Assembly (NCBI RefSeq): GCF_026686735.1
Contig: NZ_CP113432.1
Span: forward strand, 4,081,001 to 4,145,000
From: Pseudomonas triclosanedens
GTDB taxonomy: Bacteria > Pseudomonadota > Gammaproteobacteria > Pseudomonadales > Pseudomonadaceae
DNA length: 64,000 bases
Reading direction: 5' to 3'
Both the position numbers and the translations under genes were made by a program. Shown one piece after another: positions 29,302-37,049 of this stretch (its first letter is position 1; every line of letters begins with the position of its first letter). The notes under the pieces were generated by a model. It was not told the origin of the DNA. It made no database searches and saw only the letters and a program-made list of their open reading frames with translations.

Positions 29302-30060
29302 ATGAAACGCAATTCCACCCTGCTCATACTGGCGATTGGAGCCGGTGCCCTGCTCTCCGGCTGCCAGAACATGTCCACCGACGGGCTGGTTCAGTCCGGG
29401 CTGATGATGGCCAAGGCCGCCACCCTCAGCGACGCGGAGCTCAAACAGGTCGCTGACGAGTCCTGTGCACAGGCCGATGCACAGTCGAGCATCGCTCCCG
29501 CTTCCAGCCCCTACACCAAGCGTCTGAACAAGATTGCCGGTGCCCTGGGCAACCAGATCGATGGCATGCCAGTGAACTACAAGGTCTACCTGACCAAGGA
29601 CGTCAATGCCTGGGCGATGGCCAACGGCTGCGTTCGCGTTTACAGCGGGCTGATGGACATGATGAACGACAACGAAGTGGAAGGCGTGCTCGGCCACGAG
29701 ATGGGCCATGTCGCCCTGGGTCACATCAAGAAGGCCACTCAGACAGCCTACGCCACTGCCGCAGCGCGTACCGCCGCAGCCTCATCGAGCAACGGCGCGG
29801 TTGCGGCGCTGTCGCAATCGCAACTCGGCGACATCGGCCAGGCACTGATCAACGCACAATTCTCTCAATCCCAGGAGTCCGACGCCGACGACTTCTCCTT
29901 TGACCTGCTGAAAAAGCGCGGTATCAAGACCGACGGTCTGGCCACAGCCTTCGACAAACTGGCGAAGCTGGACGGCGGTGGCAGCAGCATGTTCAGCGAT
30001 CACCCTGGTTCGAAGGAACGTGCCGATCACATCCGCCAGCGCATCGCCAACAGCAAGTGA
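29302..30060 (+). CDS. M48-family lipoprotein metalloprotease (LoiP/YggG-like)
   Basis: A 252-residue periplasmic or outer-membrane lipoprotein protease. Signal peptide with lipobox LLSGC gives lipidated Cys21. The zinc motif lies in GHEMGHVALGH, with the third ligand region QSQESDADDFSFDLL and the downstream FSDHPGSKERADHI typical of BepA/LoiP relatives. It probably takes part in envelope protein quality control. It is the second M48 protease in the window besides HtpX. GCAAGGAAG precedes the ATG. Confidence 0.93.
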   Translation: MKRNSTLLILAIGAGALLSGCQNMSTDGLVQSGLMMAKAATLSDAELKQVADESCAQADAQSSIAPASSPYTKRLNKIAGALGNQIDGMPVNYKVYLTKDVNAWAMANGCVRVYSGLMDMMNDNEVEGVLGHEMGHVALGHIKKATQTAYATAAARTAAASSSNGAVAALSQSQLGDIGQALINAQFSQSQESDADDFSFDLLKKRGIKTDGLATAFDKLAKLDGGGSSMFSDHPGSKERADHIRQRIANSK

Positions 30061-30101
30061 TCTCCCGGCGAGTCTCGCTCCCACGAGGCTCGCCGTTTCT
30101 T

Positions 30102-31322
30102 TCAGGGAGCGCCCAGCAGCGCCTTCAGGCGAATGCCGGACGCCCTCCGGCAATGCACCGTTACGCGCTCCAGTCCCAGCCAGCCGGCCATCTCGCGCAA
30201 TTGCAACGCCAACGCACTCCAGCCCTCTTCCGCCATCCCTTGCTCTTCCTCGTGCACGGCGTGCACCACCAGTTGGCTGGCCGTCCGCTGCGCGCGCAGG
30301 TCAACCCGGGCCACCAGACGATCGCCGAACAGGAACGGCAGCACGTAATAGCCGTAGATCCGCTTGTGCTGGGGCGTGTAGATCTCAAGCCGGTAGCGGA
30401 AATCGAACAGGCGCTCGGTTCGCGCGCGTTCCCATACCAGTGAATCGAACGGCGACAACAGCGCGCTGGCGTGTACCTTGCGCGGAATGACCGGGTCCGC
30501 CACGCAGTAGGCGGATGCCTGCCAGCCCTGCACCTGAACGGCAACCAGCTCGCCGGCCTCCACCAGTTCGGCCAGACGCGCCTTGCTGTCGGCCGGGTCC
30601 AGGCGAAAGTAGTCGCGCAGGTCCTTCTCCGTCCCTACGCCAAGCGCACGAGCCGAATGCAGCAGCAGCCGGCGCTGGGCTTCCGGCTCATCCAGTTCGG
30701 GGGCATCGAACATGGACGCCGGCAACACCCGTCCGGGCAGGTCGTACAGGCGCTCGAAACCGCGCCGCCCGGCGACCGTAACTTCGCCGGCAGCGAACAG
30801 CCATTCCAGCGCGTGCTTTTCCGCGCTCCAGTCCCACCAGGGACCGGCACGCTCCTCGCGAGTGCTCAAGGCTCCGGCGCCCAGCGCTCCCTGGTCGCGC
30901 ACCGCATCCAGCACACGTCGGATCACCGGCTGCTGTTCCCGACCGAAACGCGCCAACTGCCGGTATATGCCGCGCCCTTCGGATGCCCTGCGCATCCTCC
31001 AGCGCATCAGCGGATACAACTCCAGCGGCAACAGCGACGCCTCGTGCCCCCAGTATTCGAACAGCCGGCGATGACGACCGCCGCTCCACGCCGCCTCCTC
31101 CAACAAGCCCTGTGGGTAGGCTCCAAGGCGCGAGAACAAGGGAAGGTAATGGGAACGCACGAGGGCGTTCACCGAGTCGATCTGCAGGACACCCAGACGC
31201 TCCAGCATGGCGCGGAGATGGCGGCGCTGGAATTCGCCGGAAGGACGCCGCAGCGTGAACCCCTGGGCGGCCAGCGCCAGGCGGCGCGCCTGTTTGAGAG
31301 ACAGCGACGGAACAATCGACAT
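30102..31322 (-). CDS. YcaQ-type DNA glycosylase (winged-helix, crosslink repair)
   Basis: A 406-residue protein of the HTH_42/YcaQ family, whose E. coli member excises alkylated bases and unhooks interstrand crosslinks. The family catalytic signature has the form Q-x-D or Q-x-Q; here GVLQIDSVNAL fits the Q-x-D subgroup near residue 48. The family's tandem winged-helix architecture is consistent with length and composition. An upstream GTG at 31328 is possible, but the ATG at 31322 has GGAG at seven bases and is preferred. Confidence 0.85.
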   Translation of the reverse strand: MSIVPSLSLKQARRLALAAQGFTLRRPSGEFQRRHLRAMLERLGVLQIDSVNALVRSHYLPLFSRLGAYPQGLLEEAAWSGGRHRRLFEYWGHEASLLPLELYPLMRWRMRRASEGRGIYRQLARFGREQQPVIRRVLDAVRDQGALGAGALSTREERAGPWWDWSAEKHALEWLFAAGEVTVAGRRGFERLYDLPGRVLPASMFDAPELDEPEAQRRLLLHSARALGVGTEKDLRDYFRLDPADSKARLAELVEAGELVAVQVQGWQASAYCVADPVIPRKVHASALLSPFDSLVWERARTERLFDFRYRLEIYTPQHKRIYGYYVLPFLFGDRLVARVDLRAQRTASQLVVHAVHEEEQGMAEEGWSALALQLREMAGWLGLERVTVHCRRASGIRLKALLGAP

Positions 31323-31391
31323 CGACACACTCCATGACCGGACAGGCCATGGAGCCTAGCGCCATTCGCCACGCACGACTGCCACCGTCGT

Positions 31392-31862
31392 TCAGGCCGG
31401 TACGGCGAGTTGCTTCGGCATCGGGCTGGGCCGGGCGAAGGTGAAGGCGTCCGCCGAGGCACCCCGCTCCTGCAATAGCTCCAGCTTCTGCCTTGCCATC
31501 AGCACATCGGGCAACTGGCCGACCGGCAACCACCAGAGCGCCAGGCTCGGGGTGGGTAATTTCTCCATCCAATCGCGCTTGCTGCGCAGCACTTTCAGAT
31601 GCTCGCCGCAGTAAACGTAATCACGTAGCGCCTCCATCGACTCCCAGACCGACAGGTTGACGATGACCAGCGGATCATCGAACGCGCGGATCGCAGTGGC
31701 ATCGCCCTCGTCGGTCTGCAGCCGCCAGACGAAGCCAGGGCTGGCCTCCGCCAAGCGATTGATGTGGTCCAGTTGATCGACGAAGCCTTTCATCCGGGGG
31801 TGGTCCAGTGGGGCTCGGGCCTTGGCGATGTTGACCTGGGCAAGATGATAGTTCGAAGACAT
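31392..31862 (-). CDS. DUF3291 protein
   Basis: A 156-residue cytosolic protein with the DUF3291 pattern: N-terminal YHLAQVNIAKARAPLDHP, then GFVWRLQTDEGDAT, NLSVWESMEALRDYVY and WWLPVGQLP. The fold is predicted to be a dimeric alpha-beta barrel related to antibiotic-biosynthesis monooxygenases, with no proven role. The ATG at 31862 has GGGA six bases upstream and is preferred to the upstream ATG. It lies 68 bases downstream of the DUF1127 gene on the same strand. Confidence 0.85.
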   Translation of the reverse strand: MSSNYHLAQVNIAKARAPLDHPRMKGFVDQLDHINRLAEASPGFVWRLQTDEGDATAIRAFDDPLVIVNLSVWESMEALRDYVYCGEHLKVLRSKRDWMEKLPTPSLALWWLPVGQLPDVLMARQKLELLQERGASADAFTFARPSPMPKQLAVPA

Positions 31863-31930
31863 GGGCATTCCCTGGCAAGTTGAAGTAACCCGCACAGCGG
31901 CGGGCGGCACGAGAAGGGCCGCCCGTACGC

Positions 31931-32161
31931 TCAACGACCCATATTGTCCATCCAGAACGGGCGCTCGCTTTCCTCCTGGACATCGGCACGACTCAAGCCG
32001 ATGTCCTTGAGCGCTTCATCGCTCATCGTAGCCAGCAGGCGGCGCTGACGGGCCAGCTCGCGCCAGCGCAGAACTCGTTGCAGTACACGTCTCCACAGCG
32101 GTGCTGCTGGCACCTTGTGGAAGTGGCAGGACATCGATACGAAACCCAGTTGACCTTTCAT
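31931..32161 (-). CDS. DUF1127 (YjiS-like) small arginine-rich protein
   Basis: A 76-residue basic protein ending in a DUF1127 module: WRELARQRRLLATMSDEAL then KDIGLSRADV. Members bind RNA or influence phosphate, C1 and stress metabolism in alphaproteobacteria; function in Pseudomonas is not known. The start at 32161 has GGAGGG eight bases before it. It diverges from the LysR gene at 32259 with 97 bases between starts, a layout that suggests LysR control. Confidence 0.85.
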   Translation of the reverse strand: MKGQLGFVSMSCHFHKVPAAPLWRRVLQRVLRWRELARQRRLLATMSDEALKDIGLSRADVQEESERPFWMDNMGR

Positions 32162-32258
32162 CGCGCTTCCCTCCGTGTGGGCCTGGATAGAGTTTCCAGC
32201 CAGCGCTAAGATCAATCCAACGAATCATTCTTATGCAACCCATCTCGGAGTTTGATGA

Positions 32259-33110
32259 ATGAGCAGTTTCCCCAGTATCGACAGCGAACTCCTGCGCACC
32301 TTCGTCGCCATCGCCGATCACGGCGGATTCACCCGTGCCGCCGAGGTGGTCAACCGTACCCAGTCGGCAGTCAGCATGCAGATGAAGCGTCTGGAAGAGG
32401 ACGTACTGGAGCGCTCTCTGTTCGAGCGCGACGGGCGCCAGGTGCGGCTCACGCCGGAAGGCCAGGTATTGCTCGGCTACGCGCGGCGGATCCTGCGGCT
32501 GCAGGGCGAGGTGTTCAACACGCTGCGCCAACCGCACATGGTCGGCGCGGTGAAGATTGGCACGCCGGACGACTACGTAATGCGTTTCCTGCCGGAAATC
32601 CTCTCGCGCTTCGCCCAGGCCTACCCATTGGTCCAGGTGGAAGTGCATTGCGACTCGTCATCGCAGTTGTTGATGCGCAACGACCTCGACCTGTCCATCG
32701 TGACCCGCGAACCGGGCACCGAGATCGGCCAGTTGCTGCGTCAGGAACCTTTCGTCTGGATGGCCGCGGAGAGCTTCTGCCCGCAGGACCAGCGCCCTCT
32801 TCCCCTGGCGATGTTCAATAGCGCCTGCTTCTGCCGCGCCTGGGCCTGCAATGCCCTGGAGGCGATGGAGATCGACTACCGCATCGCCTATAGCAGCCCC
32901 AGCCTGTCGGCACTGTTCGCCGTCGCCAGCGCCGGACTCGCGGTTACCGCGCAACTGCGCAGCCTGCTGACCGGCAACCTGCGCATCATCGGCGACGAAG
33001 AGGGCCTGCCACTGCTGCCCAACGCCAGCATCGTGCTGCTGCGCGGACAGAAGATGACCCCGGTGACTGACAAGCTGGCGGAGTACATCGTCGAAGGCTT
33101 CCGCGCCTGA
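32259..33110 (+). CDS. LysR-family transcriptional regulator
   Basis: A 283-residue LysR regulator. The N-terminal winged helix reads LLRTFVAIADHGGFTRAAE then NRTQSAVSMQMKRLEE. The effector domain begins near residue 95 (VGAVKIGTPDDYVMRFLP), a pattern seen in LrhA/HexA-like regulators. It contains several cysteines around residues 175-200. The divergent DUF1127-DUF3291 genes are the most likely targets, by position. Confidence 0.88.
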   Translation: MSSFPSIDSELLRTFVAIADHGGFTRAAEVVNRTQSAVSMQMKRLEEDVLERSLFERDGRQVRLTPEGQVLLGYARRILRLQGEVFNTLRQPHMVGAVKIGTPDDYVMRFLPEILSRFAQAYPLVQVEVHCDSSSQLLMRNDLDLSIVTREPGTEIGQLLRQEPFVWMAAESFCPQDQRPLPLAMFNSACFCRAWACNALEAMEIDYRIAYSSPSLSALFAVASAGLAVTAQLRSLLTGNLRIIGDEEGLPLLPNASIVLLRGQKMTPVTDKLAEYIVEGFRA

Positions 33111-33157
33111 GACGCACCGCGCGGCGCTGCTGGTATGTCTATTCAACAAATATCCAT

Positions 33158-33177
33158 CGCGCTAAATTAATGCGTAA
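33158..33177. promoter_or_regulatory. Candidate OhrR box upstream of ohrR
   Basis: The motif GCGCTAAATTAATGCG lies about 45 bases before the ohrR start and shares GC(A)CTAAATTAA with the site ahead of ohr. OhrR family operators are AATT-rich palindromes. The assignment rests on the shared motif and position. Confidence 0.5.
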
Positions 33178-33215
33178 TCACTTGTTCGCCTCGAGCGCTC
33201 ATCCTGGAGAATGCG

Positions 33216-33665
33216 ATGACTACTTCGGACCCGGCCTGCGAAGCACTCAAACTCGACAACCAACTGTGCTTCGCCCTCTATTCCACCTCCCTGCAAATGA
33301 CCAAGGTTTACAAACCGCTGCTGCAGAACCTGGGACTCACCTATCCGCAATACATCGCCATGCTGGTGCTGTGGGAAGGCGATGACATCACCGTTGGCGA
33401 AATCAGCGCGCGCATGCTCACCGATCCCGGCTCGCTCACTCCCCTGCTCAAGCGGCTGGAAGCGGAAGGTTTGATCACCCGCACCCGCAGCCAGGCCGAC
33501 GAGCGCGTAGTGCAACTGCGCCTGACCGACAAGGGCCGCGACCTGCGTCGACAGGCGGAAGCCATTCCGGCCTGCATCCTGGCCAGCAGCGGGCTAACGT
33601 TGGAGGGGATCCAGCACCTGCAGAGCGAGCTCGTAGCGCTGCGCGATCAGTTGCAAGCCCCGTAG
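33216..33665 (+). CDS. ohrR: Organic hydroperoxide resistance regulator OhrR
   Basis: A 149-residue MarR-family repressor. The peroxidatic sensor is Cys18 in LDNQLCFALY. Cys120 (IPACIL) could form the intersubunit disulfide of two-cysteine OhrR proteins. The wing-helix portion LTDPGSLTPLLKRLEAEG is near-identical to OspR earlier in the window. Oxidation by organic hydroperoxides releases it from the ohr promoter. ohr follows on the same strand after a 147-base regulatory gap. Confidence 0.95.
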   Translation: MTTSDPACEALKLDNQLCFALYSTSLQMTKVYKPLLQNLGLTYPQYIAMLVLWEGDDITVGEISARMLTDPGSLTPLLKRLEAEGLITRTRSQADERVVQLRLTDKGRDLRRQAEAIPACILASSGLTLEGIQHLQSELVALRDQLQAP

Positions 33666-33721
33666 ATCGGGGCTTATGCCATTCCGAGGGATTAATTAGC
33701 AGGAAATCTTCCATGATTTAT

Positions 33722-33779
33722 CTTGCGCACTAAATTAAATAGAACTAACTTTATCTCTACGAACTCATTAGCGCACAAG
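33722..33779. promoter_or_regulatory. Candidate OhrR operator pair upstream of ohr
   Basis: Two inverted elements face each other: CTTGCGCACTAAAT at 33722-33735 and CATTAGCGCACAAG at 33766-33779. The first carries the CTAAATTAA core also seen ahead of ohrR. The interval is AT-rich and includes the likely ohr promoter, fitting repression by OhrR. Confidence 0.5.
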
Positions 33780-33812
33780 ATATTAACCAACCAGACAACC
33801 GGAGACATCACC

Positions 33813-34241
33813 ATGCAAACCATCAAAGCCCTCTACACCGCTACCGCCACCGCTACTGGAGGCCGCGACGGCCGTGCCATTTCCTCGGATGGCAATCTGG
33901 ATGTGAAACTGACCACCCCGCGCGAACTGGGCGGCCAGGGTGGCGACGCCACCAACCCCGAGCAACTGTTCGCCGCCGGCTACTCGGCCTGCTTCATTGG
34001 CGCCATCAAGTTCGTCGCCAGCCAAAGCAAGAAGCAGATCCCGGCTGACGCCTCGATCACCGGCAAGGTTGGCATCGGCCAGATCCCCGGCGGCTTCGGC
34101 CTGGAAGTGGAGCTGAACATCAACCTGCCAGGCCTGGACCACGCCGAGGCCGAAGACCTGGTCGCCCGGGCCCACCAGGTATGCCCCTACTCCAACGCCA
34201 CTCGCGGCAACATCGATGTACGGCTGAACGTCAGCGTCTGA
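33813..34241 (+). CDS. ohr: Organic hydroperoxide resistance protein Ohr
   Basis: A 142-residue thiol peroxidase of the Ohr/OsmC family that reduces organic hydroperoxides using lipoyl-dependent recycling. The catalytic pair is Cys60 (GYSACFIGA) and Cys124 ([10 protein letters not shown]). The conserved arginine in GGRDGRA and Glu in [10 protein letters not shown] complete the active site. GGAGA lies upstream of the ATG at 33813. It is regulated by OhrR encoded immediately upstream. Confidence 0.97.
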   Translation: MQTIKALYTATATATGGRDGRAISSDGNLDVKLTTPRELGGQGGDATNPEQLFAAGYSACFIGAIKFVASQSKKQIPADASITGKVGIGQIPGGFGLEVELNINLPGLDHAEAEDLVARAHQVCPYSNATRGNIDVRLNVSV

Positions 34242-34260
34242 GTGTCGACGGCAGAAACGA

Positions 34261-34290
34261 AAGAGCCCGGCAAATGCCGGGCTCTTTCTT
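34261..34290. terminator. Bidirectional terminator between ohr and efp
   Basis: AAGAGCCCGGCA / TGCCGGGCTCTT hairpin between convergent genes, with short A and T tracts at both ends. Confidence 0.88.
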
Positions 34291-34304
34291 GTCTCGGTTC
34301 AGGC

Positions 34305-34871
34305 TCAGGCCTTGACGCGGGACTTGTACTCGCCAGTGCGGGTATCGATTTCGATCGAGTCGCCGATTTCGCAGAAGGCGGAAACCTGCAGCTCTGCACC
34401 GTTCTTCAGGCGAGCGGTCTTCATCACTTTGCCGGAGGTGTCGCCACGGACAGCCGGCTCGGTGTAGACGATTTCGCGAACGATGGTGGTCGGCAGTTCG
34501 ACGGAGATCACCTTCTCGTTGTAGAACACTGCTTCGCAAACGTCGGTCATGCCGTCTTCGATGAAGGTCAGCACGCCTTCCAGGTCGTCTTTCTCGATCT
34601 CGTACTGGTTGAACTCGGTGTCCATGAAGACATACAGCGGGTCCGCGAAGTAGGAGTAGGTCACTTCCTTGCGATCGAGGATGATCGGTTCCAGCTTGTC
34701 GTCGGCCTTGAACACGGTCTCGGTGCCAGCACCGGTCAGCAGGTTCTTCAGCTTCATCTTGACGACCGCGGAGTTACGGCCGGATTTGTTGAACTCGGCC
34801 TTCTGGATCACCCAGGGGGCGCCGTTGATGTTGGCAACCTGGCCGGCGCGGAACTCTTGTGCGGTTTTCAT
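34305..34871 (-). CDS. efp: Translation elongation factor P
   Basis: A 188-residue EF-P that relieves ribosome stalling at polyproline stretches. The KOW-like domain I tip reads [10 protein letters not shown], with Arg32 rather than Lys at the modified position. That is the EarP/rhamnose subtype. Two OB domains follow, ending [17 protein letters not shown]. The modifying enzyme EarP is encoded 42 bases upstream in the same direction, so the target and its enzyme are co-transcribed or nearly so. Confidence 0.98.
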   Translation of the reverse strand: MKTAQEFRAGQVANINGAPWVIQKAEFNKSGRNSAVVKMKLKNLLTGAGTETVFKADDKLEPIILDRKEVTYSYFADPLYVFMDTEFNQYEIEKDDLEGVLTFIEDGMTDVCEAVFYNEKVISVELPTTIVREIVYTEPAVRGDTSGKVMKTARLKNGAELQVSAFCEIGDSIEIDTRTGEYKSRVKA

Positions 34872-34913
34872 ACGATTATCCGATTGGATTGGAGACAAAA
34901 AACAGGGGCCATA

Positions 34914-36041
34914 TCATAGCCAATTTGTATAAAAACGCACCAGCCCCGCAGCAAGATCGGTTTGTTCACTCAACCGCCGCTGCCAATTGCTAATCTGCGC
35001 CGACCACTGCGGCAGCATCCCGTCGAGGCGCTTCCAGGATTCGCCCAGGTCGCCGCGACCATTCCAGGCCAACCAGAAGTCACGCAGGGTCGAACGCAGC
35101 GGTTCGTCAAGCGCCTCCCCCTGCAACGCCAGGAATGCTTCGAGCTTGTCGAGATGCGCGTCGTCATCCTGCCGGTAGATGTGCCAGATGAAAGGCCGCC
35201 CCGCCCACTGGGCTCGCACGAAGGAATCCTCCCCACGCACGGCATTGATGTTGCAGCACCAGAGCAGGTGGTCGTAGTCCTCCTGCCGGACGAACGGCAG
35301 CACCTGCACCCGCAGCGCATCGCGCACGAACGTATCGCCAACCTGCTGCCCACGTCCCGCCCAGCGCGCCACGTCACTCAGTACACGACCTTCGGGCACC
35401 AGTAAAAGCGTGGGCGACAGAGCACCGGCCAGCGCATCGAGCCACGTCGGCAGCGCTGCCATCTCGTAGGCAAATAGAGAGACGAGACGCTCGCCTGACT
35501 GCGCCTGCACTCCCAGTGTCGCCAGGAATCGCGCCTGCGCCGCAGGGTCGGCTTGAAACGCGTCGCGCCGCTCGATCAGGCCGGACTCACGCAACAACCC
35601 ACCGGTGGACGGTCTGAAACCCGGAAAATAGAAGAACTTTTGCAAGCCATTCGGCTGCAGGGACGGCAGCGCATGACAGGAGTCCACCCAGGACTCGGCG
35701 CTGAGATATTCGAGATTCAGCCAGAGCGGCGCGATGCTCCGCTCGCACATCGCGGCCACATAAGGTTCCGGCAGCGTGCATGCGAACGCTTCGATCACCA
35801 CGTCCGCCACCTCGGTCGCGCGCCAGTCCCCGGCCCAATGACGAATCTCGACGCCGGAGTGCACCTGCGACAGGGCATTCGGGTCCGTCTCCGGACAGAT
35901 GCGTGCGAGAGCATGCTGGTCGTCGACCCACAGACGTACCCGTTGCCCATGCTCAAGCGCCAACTGGCGAGCCAGGCGCCAGGTGACGCCGATGTCGCCA
36001 TAGTTGTCGACCACGCTGCAGAAAACATCCCAGCTCGCCAT
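34914..36041 (-). CDS. earP: EF-P arginine rhamnosyltransferase EarP
   Basis: A 375-residue inverting GT-B glycosyltransferase that transfers rhamnose from dTDP-rhamnose to Arg32 of EF-P. The N-terminal catalytic segment VVDNYGDIGVTWRLA carries Asp12 and Asp16, equivalent to the essential pair in characterised EarP. The nucleotide-sugar region RGEDSFVRAQWAGRPFIWHI is intact. The gene is immediately upstream of efp on the minus strand, the conserved arrangement. All key regions are present, so the modification pathway looks functional. Confidence 0.95.
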   Translation of the reverse strand: MASWDVFCSVVDNYGDIGVTWRLARQLALEHGQRVRLWVDDQHALARICPETDPNALSQVHSGVEIRHWAGDWRATEVADVVIEAFACTLPEPYVAAMCERSIAPLWLNLEYLSAESWVDSCHALPSLQPNGLQKFFYFPGFRPSTGGLLRESGLIERRDAFQADPAAQARFLATLGVQAQSGERLVSLFAYEMAALPTWLDALAGALSPTLLLVPEGRVLSDVARWAGRGQQVGDTFVRDALRVQVLPFVRQEDYDHLLWCCNINAVRGEDSFVRAQWAGRPFIWHIYRQDDDAHLDKLEAFLALQGEALDEPLRSTLRDFWLAWNGRGDLGESWKRLDGMLPQWSAQISNWQRRLSEQTDLAAGLVRFYTNWL

Positions 36042-36192
36042 TCGCGTCCGCTCAGGTTGGAAAGGCGCCAGTGTACCCGCGAGACACCCTTTTCACCTTA
36101 AGCCGATGAATCCGTTGAAAAAACATTTGCGTTTGGGAAAACCTTTGAGTAAAGTGCGCGCCTCGACAGACACAGCGCTGTCGAAACAATCT

Positions 36193-36282
36193 GGTGAGGT
36201 GTCCGAGTGGTTGAAGGAGCACGCCTGGAAAGTGTGTATACGGGAAACCGTATCGAGGGTTCGAATCCCTCCCTCACCGCCA
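36193..36282 (+). tRNA. tRNA-Ser (anticodon GGA)
   Basis: A 90-base class II tRNA with long variable arm, GGTGAGG/CCTCACC acceptor stem, anticodon loop CTGGAAA (GGA), T-loop GTTCGAATC and encoded CCA end. Confidence 0.97.
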
Positions 36283-36293
36283 GATCATGAAGA

Positions 36294-36323
36294 AGCCCGG
36301 CTAAGCAATTAGCCGGGCTTTTT
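36294..36323 (+). terminator. Terminator of tRNA-Ser
   Basis: AGCCCGGCTAA / TTAGCCGGGCT hairpin with five T residues, 11 bases after the tRNA 3' end. Confidence 0.9.
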
Positions 36324-36680
36324 CGTTTTGCCTTCACACTTTCCTCACCTGCTGCAAGTTGCCACTTCGACAAATGCAGAACGGCGATTAAACAGTTGTT
36401 CGATCATTGACGACTGGCATCTGACGGTCTACCTCCCCCTTCCGGAAACAGCCTACCCGTCGGCCTGACACTCTTTGGAAACACGTCTTTGCCAGATTGG
36501 ACAGTTTTTGCCCAAATCCGCCTCTGGCAACTGCAAATAGCGGGCTAACATGAAAAAAAAGTGCCGTACTTGCGTTCGGTCAGTTTACTTACTACAAGTA
36601 ATGAGTACTATGTAGTCCGGCTAATTTCCCAGTCATGGGAGATTGCTTTTAATGGAAATGTCCACCTTAAGGGGAACACG
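36324..36680 (+). promoter_or_regulatory. oprI upstream region with candidate promoter
   Basis: 357 bases without a gene before oprI. TTGCGT (36570-36575), a 17-base spacer and TACAAG (36593-36598) form a plausible sigma-70 promoter, giving a leader of about 75 bases rich in A/T. A short AT-rich poly-A tract (36552-36560) lies just upstream and could act as an UP-like element. Confidence 0.45.
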
Positions 36681-36932
36681 ATGAACAACGTTCTGAAATT
36701 CTCTGCTCTGGCTCTGGCTGCTGTTCTGGCCACCGGTTGCAGCAGCCACTCGAAAGAAACCGAAGCTCGTCTGACCGCTACTGAAGACGCTGCTGCTCGT
36801 GCTCAAGCCCGTGCCGATGAAGCCTATCGCAAGGCTGATGAAGCTCTGGCCGCTGCTCAGAAAGCCCAGCAGACCGCTGACGAGGCTAACGAGCGCGCCC
36901 TGCGTATGCTGGACAAAGCCAGCCGCAAGTAA
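36681..36932 (+). CDS. oprI: Major outer-membrane lipoprotein OprI
   Basis: An 83-residue Braun-type lipoprotein, identical in length to P. aeruginosa OprI. The signal peptide ends in the lipobox ATGC, with Cys20 lipidated. The mature part is a continuous alpha-helical Ala-rich coiled coil, and the C-terminal lysine (ASRK) is the expected peptidoglycan attachment residue. AAGGGG precedes the ATG. Codons favour GCT, CGT and CTG, unlike the GC-ending usage of neighbours, as expected of one of the most abundant proteins in the cell. Confidence 0.98.
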   Translation: MNNVLKFSALALAAVLATGCSSHSKETEARLTATEDAAARAQARADEAYRKADEALAAAQKAQQTADEANERALRMLDKASRK

Positions 36933-36952
36933 TAGATCTTCGGATCTGTTCG

Positions 36953-36982
36953 AAAAACCGACCCTTCGGGGTCGGTTTTTTT
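36953..36982 (+). terminator. Terminator of oprI
   Basis: AAAAACCGACCC / GGGTCGGTTTTTTT hairpin with a TTCG-type tetraloop and seven T residues, a very strong intrinsic terminator. Confidence 0.95.
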
Positions 36983-37006
36983 ATGCCCGAAGAAAACACC
37001 GGGCAA

Positions 37007-37035
37007 GAAAAAGCCCGCACGAAGCGGGCTCTTTC
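37007..37035 (-). terminator. Terminator of the L,D-transpeptidase gene
   Basis: GAGCCCGCTTC / GCGGGCTTTTTC hairpin read on the minus strand, between convergent oprI and ldt. Confidence 0.85.
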
Positions 37036-37049
37036 GACATGCCGGGAAG

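Noticed and set aside
36681-36932. Unusual codon use in oprI considered as a sign of horizontal transfer
   Set aside because: The bias toward GCT/CGT codons is expected for an extremely highly expressed native gene, and the gene is a core Pseudomonas marker.
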